Shown here one piece after another: positions 1 through 5,847 of a stretch of DNA of 6,830 bases (positions are counted from its first letter, which is position 1; every line of letters starts with the position of its first letter). Position numbers and translations under genes: made by a program. Source of the DNA: Promethearchaeota archaeon (GTDB lineage Archaea; Asgardarchaeota; Lokiarchaeia; Sigynarchaeales; MK-D1); the NCBI GenBank assembly GCA_016839385.1, contig JAEOUK010000147.1, positions 1 to 6,830 of the forward strand. Direction: 5' to 3'. The notes below the pieces were generated by a model. That model had not been told where the DNA came from, made no database searches, and saw only the letters and a program-made list of their open reading frames with translations.

Positions 1-120
1 ATAGGATTTTCAGTCAATTTTCGTCAAAACTTATATCATTTATCAAGTAGTCTAAACTAATCCATCCATAAAAAAATACGTTCACTTTTTGAGAATACGA
101 CCATTAAATCAAAGTTTCAC
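1..120. other. AT-rich non-coding left flank
   Basis: No coding frame, RNA gene or repeat can be supported here. The frame of the downstream hydrolase is closed by a TAA at 58-60, so that protein cannot start further left than 61. Short AT-rich elements at about 30-38 and 68-78 could be promoter parts. The region probably holds the promoter of the + strand hydrolase, and possibly regulatory sequence for a gene lying outside the window. Confidence 0.5.
68..78 (+). promoter_or_regulatory. possible TATA-like element of the hydrolase gene
   Basis: An A-rich stretch (ATAAAAAAATA) lies about 48 bases ahead of the TTG codon at 121. With the usual archaeal spacing of about 26 bases it would place a transcription start near 100 and give a leader of roughly 20 bases. 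No Shine-Dalgarno sequence is seen before the start. This is inference from position and composition only. Confidence 0.25.
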
Positions 121-1218
121 TTGAGGGTGACAATAACGACACAAAATCTAATCAATCTTTTTCCATCTATCCAAAAGATGGGTATTACAATTGATTGTGG
201 AAGTTTCTTGATCATTCGTCCGAAAACTTCCTATCGGATGCATAGTTCGGTTATCGTATTGAAAGGAGAAGAACCTGTCATTATCGATACTGGGACGCCC
301 TTAGAGCCAGGAATGAAGCTAATTGAGCAATCATTAGTCACTCATAAGATCGATCCACTTACTGTGAAATATATTATTCTCACTCATTGTCATTCAGACC
401 ATGTTCTACAACTCTATAACTTGGAGAGACTCTGTAAGAATGCTAAAGTGATTTGTCATCAACAAGATGCCTTTTATATCCAGCATCCAACTCGCATGGA
501 GCGATCATGGCAAAAAGCATTGCAACTTTTAGGGAGGTCAGGGATGAATATCCTTTTATCTCGTATTTTTACTGCACCAGGCTATATATTGTTCTACCGA
601 TCTATAAACTTATATCCTCGCTTAGATTATCTGGTTACTACTGCCATAAACCAAAATGGTTTTAGTCTGAATAAATGTTCGAAAATCAAGGCTGGAAATC
701 AGACGTTACGATTCATACCCACTCCTGGGCATACCACTGGACATATGTGTATTTATCACCAAGACCAGAAAATTCTATTCTTAGGGGATTTTGTCCCGTT
801 TACACCTTGGATTAACCCCGTACCTGAAGCTTTGGATGGAATGATGCAAGCAATTCGCAATATACTGACACTTACTAACGAAGATATAAAATATACAGTT
901 TCTGCACATGGGGATATACGGAGAAAGAACTGGGAAATTATGGAATGGGAATGTACTAAAGAAAAATTTCAAGATTTCTTAGATACCATTATTGCTTCTA
1001 TGGAAAAAATCCCAAAATTAGTGAAAAAAACCCCATTAACTTCTGAAAGCATCGCACAATTACTTATTCCGAACTATAAACGTTACCTATGGATAATGCG
1101 AGTATTATTCATCCCTCCTGCATTGACGTGGATCATAGCGTACTGTCAAAAATTAGAACAAGAGGGAAAAATTAAAAGGATAATCCATGGAAAACAAATA
1201 TTTTGGACGACAGTATAA
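121..1218 (+). CDS. metallo-beta-lactamase-fold hydrolase (LACTB2-like layout)
   Basis: Predicted cytoplasmic metal-dependent hydrolase of the metallo-beta-lactamase superfamily, 365 residues if the TTG at 121 is used. The metal-ligand set is complete: THCHSDH at 88-94 (H89, H91, D93, H94), TPGHTTGH at 201-208 (H204), LGD at 221-223 (D223) and SAHGD at 261-265 (H263). IDTG at 55-58 is the usual strand-end signature. The C-terminal part (about 305-360, ending in LEQEGKIKRI) resembles the winged-helix tail of LACTB2-type members. Between H94 and H204 there is a hydrophobic, aromatic-rich stretch at about 140-170 that makes this interval longer than in most relatives. The start is uncertain: TTG 121, GTG 127 and ATG 178 are in frame and none has a clear ribosome site. 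The substrate cannot be named from sequence. Members act on thioesters, nucleic acids, glutathione adducts and others. It converges with the next gene, with 10 bases between stops. Confidence 0.88.
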   Translation: MRVTITTQNLINLFPSIQKMGITIDCGSFLIIRPKTSYRMHSSVIVLKGEEPVIIDTGTPLEPGMKLIEQSLVTHKIDPLTVKYIILTHCHSDHVLQLYNLERLCKNAKVICHQQDAFYIQHPTRMERSWQKALQLLGRSGMNILLSRIFTAPGYILFYRSINLYPRLDYLVTTAINQNGFSLNKCSKIKAGNQTLRFIPTPGHTTGHMCIYHQDQKILFLGDFVPFTPWINPVPEALDGMMQAIRNILTLTNEDIKYTVSAHGDIRRKNWEIMEWECTKEKFQDFLDTIIASMEKIPKLVKKTPLTSESIAQLLIPNYKRYLWIMRVLFIPPALTWIIAYCQKLEQEGKIKRIIHGKQIFWTTV

Positions 1219-1228
1219 ATTTTGGTTA

Positions 1229-2113
1229 TTACTTAGAGAGTTTTTTACTCCATCGTGTAACTATTCTCATTTTAGTAAAACCAACAGATGAATATAAGTG
1301 ATCTGCTTCTTCCGTAGGTGCCCCACCAACATAAAAAATTTTTGGTTCGTATTTCTCTGCTCGTATGAAACTTTCGCGCATTATTGCTTTCGCGAGTCCT
1401 TTTCTACGATAATTGGGCAAGGTTCCCACGGGTTCGAATTCAATGATTTTATAGTTATCAATTCTTTGTTGGGCAAACGCTACTAGTGTCCCATCACTGG
1501 TGAAAACGCCAATAAGTAAATCCTCTTTGTAAAATTTAGCCTTTCTCATTTCTTCAAAAACATCTTGGGTAAATTTATTGTGATGAAACACGGTTTCGAT
1601 TGCTTTAACAAATTGATCGTATTCATTTGGTTCTATTTGTTTGATGCTGAATTCTTCTGAAAGAACACTCTGTGGAAGTGGATCTATAATTTCTCGTAAT
1701 TGTGGGTGCTCACACTCATTAAAAAAGAAGTATCCTAAACTCTCTAGTATTGAGATGGAATATTTATCATCTTTTAGGGCATATGTATAGAGGTCCATTT
1801 CCCCTTCATTGCTATCCGCAATTAACGCTAGTTCTGCCCATTGAATAATTTGTGCAATCAAGTGCCTGTACTCAGGATGTGTGATGTAAACAATATTATT
1901 TGGCGGATCAATAATTGCCACTCCCACAAGAGATTCTTCATCCCACCATAAATGTACATGTTGCGATCGCTGTTCATCATAAAATATCGAATTCTCGAAT
2001 CGTGATGGGATCCATAGCTGATATGTGGGTTTAGCGAAGAATGTTTCTGCAATTAAATCGCACACAATAGGAAAATCGGTATCATGATTATAGGAGCGTG
2101 ATGTGATCGACAT
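1229..2113 (-). CDS. GNAT-family N-acetyltransferase with two tandem GNAT domains
   Basis: Predicted acetyl-CoA-dependent N-acetyltransferase, 294 residues. The C-terminal half (about 153-290) is a recognisable GNAT domain. It has the strand-turn-helix of motif A at about 225-247 (EPVGTLPNYRRKGLAKAIM, with R236, R237, G239 and A241 in the R/Q-x-x-G-x-G/A position that binds the CoA pyrophosphate). It also has a motif B-like segment ending in LYSSVGF at 273-279. The N-terminal half (about 1-140) begins like a GNAT domain (RSYNHDTDFPIVCDLI) and has a LESLGY segment at 123-128, but shows no clear RxxGxG loop, so it is probably a degenerate, non-catalytic copy. Such double-GNAT architecture is known in the superfamily. 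The ATG at 2113 is preferred because the GNAT fold begins at residue 3 and a TATA-like element sits 25-30 bases upstream. The acceptor substrate (small molecule, antibiotic or protein N terminus) is not identifiable. It is divergent from the nitroreductase gene. Confidence 0.85.
   Translation of the reverse strand: MSITSRSYNHDTDFPIVCDLIAETFFAKPTYQLWIPSRFENSIFYDEQRSQHVHLWWDEESLVGVAIIDPPNNIVYITHPEYRHLIAQIIQWAELALIADSNEGEMDLYTYALKDDKYSISILESLGYFFFNECEHPQLREIIDPLPQSVLSEEFSIKQIEPNEYDQFVKAIETVFHHNKFTQDVFEEMRKAKFYKEDLLIGVFTSDGTLVAFAQQRIDNYKIIEFEPVGTLPNYRRKGLAKAIMRESFIRAEKYEPKIFYVGGAPTEEADHLYSSVGFTKMRIVTRWSKKLSK
1241..1246 (+). terminator. oligo-T terminator candidate of the hydrolase gene
   Basis: A run of six T lies 23 bases after the hydrolase stop codon, with no hairpin before it, as expected for archaeal intrinsic termination. 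It sits inside the last codons of the convergent acetyltransferase gene, where the opposite strand encodes the lysine-rich C terminus. Confidence 0.35.
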
Positions 2114-2133
2114 TATCTGCTATGTTTTTGTGC

Positions 2134-2150
2134 TTAATAATATAAAAAAA
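2134..2150. promoter_or_regulatory. shared AT-rich divergent promoter (GNAT / nitroreductase)
   Basis: TTAATAATATAAAAAAA lies between two divergent genes whose likely start codons are 73 bases apart (2113 and 2187). On the minus strand it reads TTTATATT at 2146-2139, about 26-30 bases from the GNAT ATG, which predicts a nearly leaderless mRNA. On the plus strand the same bases (AATATAAA, 2139-2146) would place a start site near 2169 and give a leader of about 17 bases before the ATG at 2187. The spacing argument is inference. No operator or repressor site is recognised. Confidence 0.5.
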
Positions 2151-2186
2151 TCTAGCATAGACTTTAACCACAACTTATTTATTTTC

Positions 2187-2705
2187 ATGAGTGATCAGTG
2201 TGGTATGAACTCAGAAGAAGTATTACAGCTTATGAAAGAGCGACGTTCAATTCGCAAATTTAAACCAGATCCAATTAATGATGAAAAAATTAATATGATA
2301 TTAGAAGCTGCTCGATGGACGCAATCAGCGTCTAACCGACAACCTTGGCGCTTTATTGTAATTAAAAACAAAAAAACAATTGCAGAACTACGATCAGCGG
2401 CAAGATTTGGGGATTTTGTCTCTCAGGCACCATTAGTCATTGCAATCATCGCAGATAAAAAGCGATCTCCAAATTGGTATATTCACGATACAAGTATGGT
2501 AGCTCATCAAATTTGTCTAATGGCATGGTCATTAGGTATAGGTACTTGTTGGATAGGTTCTATGGACCGCGATAAAGCAGCGGTGGTTTTAGAATTGGAT
2601 AAAAATGAATATGTTACTACGATTCTTCCATTGGGATATTTCCACAAGAAACCAGCTCCTACTTCAAGAACAGATTTGAAGAATATGGTTACAACCATCG
2701 AGTAG
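2187..2705 (+). CDS. small nitroreductase-family flavoprotein
   Basis: Predicted FMN-dependent NAD(P)H oxidoreductase of the nitroreductase superfamily, 172 residues from the ATG at 2187. Visible family signatures, numbered from that ATG: RRSIRKF at 19-25 (phosphate-binding arginines of FMN), SNRQPWRF at 49-56 (FMN/dimer loop), a DTSMVAHQICLMAWSLG helix from 101, LGIGTCWIG at 116-124, and LPLGYF at 147-152 followed by KKPAP. The length matches the short archaeal/bacterial single-domain members that work as homodimers. An in-frame GTG at 2103 would add 28 residues rich in Ile, Phe and Asn with no family match. It would also overlap the divergent GNAT start and run through its promoter, so it is rejected. 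ATG 2205 (MNSEEV) is an equally sensible start. The natural substrate is unknown, since nitro compounds, quinones and enoate-like acceptors are all used in this family. The gene converges with the synthetase gene, with 8 bases between stops. Confidence 0.88.
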   Translation: MSDQCGMNSEEVLQLMKERRSIRKFKPDPINDEKINMILEAARWTQSASNRQPWRFIVIKNKKTIAELRSAARFGDFVSQAPLVIAIIADKKRSPNWYIHDTSMVAHQICLMAWSLGIGTCWIGSMDRDKAAVVLELDKNEYVTTILPLGYFHKKPAPTSRTDLKNMVTTIE

Positions 2706-2727
2706 TTTTATTTCTATTTTTCTTCTT
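2706..2727 (+). terminator. T-rich terminator candidate after the nitroreductase gene
   Basis: Immediately after the TAG stop, the + strand is a pyrimidine tract with runs of four, three, five and three T. There is no hairpin. This fits archaeal oligo-T termination and runs into the 3' end of the convergent synthetase gene. Confidence 0.45.
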
Positions 2728-4264
2728 TAGGGCTGAGATCTTTTATTTTCTTGTAAGAAGTTTGACCGTGAAGTAGATTTCGAGCGATTTCATTTAATTT
2801 CTTAATTTTGATTCGCTTTTGACTCATATCCTCTATATCACGTATTGTTACAGTACCATCCTCCAGTGAATCATGATCAATAGTGAAAGCATATCTTACT
2901 CCAACTTCTTCTGTTCGTCGGTATCTTTTTCCGATAGAGCCTGCATCATCATAAATTGCACTGATATCATTGTCAATGAGATCATTATATATCTTTTTGG
3001 CTAAGAACACTAACTCAGATGGCTTTTTCTGCAAAGGAAATACCGCAAAGGGTACTGGGGCGATTTCTAAAGGAAGATCCAATACTGTTCTTTCCACATC
3101 TCCATCTTTTTCAAAACGAAATGATTGTTCCAATGCAAAAAAGAAAAGCCGACCTACCCCAAATGCAATTTCTAAGATATAAGGAACAATTTTTTCTCCT
3201 TTCTTATCTCCGGGCACTTCTAATTTCTTCTTCTTAGAATATTCTCTATGTCGTCCAAGATCGTAGTCTCCTCGATCATGGACTCCACATACTTCAGTCC
3301 AACCGTATAAACGTGAATTTACTTCTAAATCCCATGCATCATGAGCATAATGAGCTTTTTCATCTGCTTTATGTTGACGGAACCGAATATTATCTGGTTG
3401 GATCCCGACACCCAGCACGATTTCATAAGCGAGGTTGAGTAACCACACATATGCTGGTTTCTGCAATATTCCCTTGTCAATTGCTGAAGCGAGACTTTTC
3501 TTAGTTATTTTAGTTTTTCCGGTTTCCTGTTCTTTAGCAGACCAAAGTGGTAATTTCTTAGTCGCTATTTCATCAAATGGTGCAAAATTCATCTCTTGTT
3601 CGGGAGTGATGAAAATTTGCCCCTCACATTGTTCAAATTCACGGGTGCGTAACAACATTTTTCGGGGAGATATTTCATTTCGAAATGCATAACCCATCTG
3701 AAATACGAATATAGGCATGTTAGTCCGGAAGAATTGATGCAATCTCGGGAATAATAGATAGGTAGTTGTAGCTGTTTCGGGACGAAGAATATACTCTGAG
3801 GATGGAAATCCCAAATGTGATGTAACCATTAAATTTTGTTGAGTAACTTCCCCTAGTGGTCCATCACAATCAGGGCATCGGATGTTATCTCTTTTGATTA
3901 TCATTCCGAAGTCTGCTGTCTTAATTTTTCCCATATCATACACTAATGATTCCAGTAAGGTGTCAACCCGGTGAATGTTTCTGCATTTTGTGCATTCTAC
4001 AATATAATCAAAAAATCTTTCTACATGACCTGACGCTTTCCACACTATTTCAGGACCAATTAAGGGACATTGGACTTCCCAGAACCCATTTTTTCGAAAT
4101 ATTTTTCGAATTTGAGACTCTAAATTATTTTTCATCAATTTCCCTAATGGACCAATTTCAAATGAACCTTTTACAGGATTATAAATTTCCGGAGACGGTC
4201 CATAGATAAATCCACGATGCGCCATTAACACTAGAATTTTTGCTATTTCATCCTCAGAACTCAT
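2714..4264 (-). CDS. glyS: glycyl-tRNA synthetase-like class II enzyme, divergent glycine pocket
   Basis: Class II aminoacyl-tRNA synthetase of the alpha2 GlyRS family (the eukaryote/archaea/alpha2-bacteria form), 516 residues. The expected role is ligating glycine to tRNA-Gly in the cytoplasm. Order of parts: N-terminal motif 1 region (GPLGKLMKNN at 38-47); zinc ribbon C91/C94 and C130/C133; LRPETAT at 160-166; motif 2 FRNEISPR at 194-201 and REFEQCE at 208-214; RQHKADEKAHYAHDAWDLE at 296-314; GVHDRGDYDL at 327-336; motif 3 EIAFGVGR at 365-372; anticodon-binding domain from about 400 (GKRYRRTEEVG 445-455, DGTVTIRD 469-476). Odd points: the family's EPS before motif 3 is EIA (Ser to Ala at 367), the usual second Glu of the QxExE segment is Gln216, ETAQG is ETATT, and GVPYA is GVRYA. 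The enzyme is thus probably active in adenylate chemistry, but its glycine site is altered. It could be the sole, fast-evolving GlyRS of the organism or a paralogue. The ATG at 4264 fits the family N terminus. Gene symbol is by family; the function is less certain than the fold. Confidence 0.85.
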   Translation of the reverse strand: MSSEDEIAKILVLMAHRGFIYGPSPEIYNPVKGSFEIGPLGKLMKNNLESQIRKIFRKNGFWEVQCPLIGPEIVWKASGHVERFFDYIVECTKCRNIHRVDTLLESLVYDMGKIKTADFGMIIKRDNIRCPDCDGPLGEVTQQNLMVTSHLGFPSSEYILRPETATTTYLLFPRLHQFFRTNMPIFVFQMGYAFRNEISPRKMLLRTREFEQCEGQIFITPEQEMNFAPFDEIATKKLPLWSAKEQETGKTKITKKSLASAIDKGILQKPAYVWLLNLAYEIVLGVGIQPDNIRFRQHKADEKAHYAHDAWDLEVNSRLYGWTEVCGVHDRGDYDLGRHREYSKKKKLEVPGDKKGEKIVPYILEIAFGVGRLFFFALEQSFRFEKDGDVERTVLDLPLEIAPVPFAVFPLQKKPSELVFLAKKIYNDLIDNDISAIYDDAGSIGKRYRRTEEVGVRYAFTIDHDSLEDGTVTIRDIEDMSQKRIKIKKLNEIARNLLHGQTSYKKIKDLSPKEEK

Positions 4265-4310
4265 ATTAGATCTTATTCCATAGATAAGTAGTCAATGAAA
4301 TGAAGAATAA
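4265..4310 (-). promoter_or_regulatory. probable promoter/leader of the synthetase gene
   Basis: These 46 bases complete the 78-base gap ahead of the synthetase ATG. A TTTATTC element at about 4304-4310 is the best TATA candidate and would give a start site near 4281 and a leader of about 17 bases. There is only a weak GGAA upstream of the ATG, no strong Shine-Dalgarno, and no T-box or other structured leader could be recognised. This is an assignment from position only. Confidence 0.3.
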
Positions 4311-4325
4311 AGTAAAATAAAAAAA
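4311..4325 (-). terminator. oligo-T tract between the membrane-protein and synthetase genes
   Basis: On the minus strand the sequence after the membrane-protein stop reads through a run of seven T and then a run of four T, 18-32 bases past the stop. No stem precedes it. It is the likely 3' end of the DUF58/membrane-protein transcript. The same AT-rich stretch may also contribute to a promoter for the synthetase gene. Confidence 0.45.
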
Positions 4326-4342
4326 GTTTGGTTAAAGAAAAT

Positions 4343-5842
4343 TTACGCAGCTACGAATTCGGATGTTTCCACATTCTCTCGAGCTTCTTCTTCTTTCTTC
4401 AATTTCTTTTGTAGTTGTTGTGCCTTTGTAACTCGTATAATTATTGAGATGAATGGAAATAGTAGTACCAGGGGAATAAACAAGGTTAGCATCACTTCTG
4501 GTGTAAACATTTCAACACTATTCACAATGGAGGGAGGAGCTCGAAATATAAATTCAATTATCCAAGGGGTTAACGAAATCACAAACACCAAGAATGTAAT
4601 TCCTGCAATTCTAAATACCATATCAATAATAGTTGAACGGATCAAACGACCCGCTCGAGGAGCGGAACTTTTCGCTGTCAATGTTTGTTCAGCTTCAGGA
4701 TCTTGTTCGAATAACCGATTAAGGTAATTCGATAAACGACGAGTGTCTTTCAATGCCTCAATAGTTTTTTTAGTTTTTTCCTCTAGCTTTCTACGCTCTA
4801 TCATTTCACGTATAAATGAGAAGCCTGTTGCTGTTTTTGATAAAAATTTCCTTACTGATTCAACTTTTGTTTTCTCGATTACATTTCCTTCTTCATCAAG
4901 TTCTTCTTCAATTATTTCGCTGGGTTCTCCCGCTTCAATTTTTTCTAAATGGATAACTGCTTCACTGGAAGCTCTTTTTAATGTCTGAATTTGCTCATAT
5001 AATCTTTCCGCACGCTGTTCAGAGGGAGATGTGACCTGATGAACATAATTTAGTTGAAACGAGAATTCTAGATAGATAAATGATGATATAGCAATTTGGA
5101 ATATCGCACTGATAACGAACTGTCCGAAATTTTCCGGTATTCGCATAAATACTATTGCTGGATCTATAGGATAAGGTAAAACTTCTCCAGTAGCGGTATC
5201 AATATCGTATATTCCAATATATTGCCCCAAATTAAAGCCATCTACAAACACCCCTACAAGATTTTGCACACCATATAGCATTAATGGAAATATGATCATC
5301 AAATTAAGGAAGAGAATCGTTTTCAAGCTATGTCGAGGATTCGTCTGAATAACACTTAATACTCCATATATTATCATTAATACTGTGAGAACTTGAAATA
5401 GAATGATATAGGCAGATTCTCCAAGTGCTTGGAGTTCAGGTACGATATAATTCATATATTCCTCGATGGATAATAAGTTAGGAGTTGGAGCTTCGGTCCC
5501 TAGTAAATCAATCGTCCTACCAGCCAGACTAACTTGAGGAAACCATAACTGGAGAAACATATCTCTTGCACCATAGATCAATCCCCCACCTAGTTCAAGA
5601 TTATAAAGAGAGAATGGAGTCAACCACCTAAAGATAATTTCTCCAACAAAACCACCCCCCATCATCAAACCATACACAAACCAATAAAATCCCACTAAAA
5701 AGATATTACGTAGTGTAGTTAATAGTGTCATGATTGAGGATAGTTCAATAATTGAGGTATCCATCATTCGGAAGAACATTAACACCATCCAAACTAACGC
5801 AGCACCTAATAAGCCTTTCATCACATAAACAATAGGTTTCAT
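4343..5842 (-). CDS. multi-pass membrane protein with charged cytoplasmic insert, DUF58 partner
   Basis: I do not recognise the family. The protein has 499 residues from the ATG at 5842. Hydrophobic segments, judged by eye, lie at about 4-26, 47-70, 143-165, 174-200, 236-260, 404-432 and 447-470, so about seven membrane spans. Between spans 5 and 6 lies a ~140-residue hydrophilic insert (262-403). It has heptad-like, Glu/Lys/Arg-rich helices (about 273-302 and 345-380), an acidic patch EIIEEELDEEGN (309-320), and a basic end (RAGRLIR). The C-terminal tail (471-499) is a further short charged helix. The positive-inside rule puts the insert and the tail in the cytoplasm. The loop at 71-142 is long, Gly- and aromatic-rich, and may lie outside or dip into the membrane. 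Start choice: ATG 5842 has AAGGAGAG just upstream and opens directly into a hydrophobic helix, whereas the 32 extra residues from 5938 overlap the DUF58 gene. It follows the DUF58 gene by 5 bases, so co-expression is expected. A scaffold, channel or secretion-like role cannot be told apart. Confidence 0.8.
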   Translation of the reverse strand: MKPIVYVMKGLLGAALVWMVLMFFRMMDTSIIELSSIMTLLTTLRNIFLVGFYWFVYGLMMGGGFVGEIIFRWLTPFSLYNLELGGGLIYGARDMFLQLWFPQVSLAGRTIDLLGTEAPTPNLLSIEEYMNYIVPELQALGESAYIILFQVLTVLMIIYGVLSVIQTNPRHSLKTILFLNLMIIFPLMLYGVQNLVGVFVDGFNLGQYIGIYDIDTATGEVLPYPIDPAIVFMRIPENFGQFVISAIFQIAISSFIYLEFSFQLNYVHQVTSPSEQRAERLYEQIQTLKRASSEAVIHLEKIEAGEPSEIIEEELDEEGNVIEKTKVESVRKFLSKTATGFSFIREMIERRKLEEKTKKTIEALKDTRRLSNYLNRLFEQDPEAEQTLTAKSSAPRAGRLIRSTIIDMVFRIAGITFLVFVISLTPWIIEFIFRAPPSIVNSVEMFTPEVMLTLFIPLVLLFPFISIIIRVTKAQQLQKKLKKEEEARENVETSEFVAA

Positions 5843-5847
5843 GATTT

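Noticed and set aside
30..47. Imperfect inverted repeat CTTATATCATTTATCAAG in the left flank
   Set aside because: The arms match only in part and are AT-rich; it is not convincing as an operator or hairpin.
2103..2186. GTG start at 2103 for the nitroreductase
   Set aside because: It would overlap the divergent GNAT start codon and translate through the shared AT-rich promoter. The added residues do not resemble the family, which begins just before the RRSIRKF motif.
3435..3692. Open frame of 85 codons on the + strand inside the synthetase gene
   Set aside because: It is entirely antisense to conserved GlyRS motifs, with no promoter, ribosome site or recognisable product; it is a shadow frame. 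The same applies to the other short frames opposite the larger genes.
4271..4282. Three-codon ATG-GAA-TAA frame just upstream of the synthetase start, considered as a regulatory uORF
   Set aside because: It is too short to carry information and has no ribosome site; AT-rich sequence yields such frames by chance.
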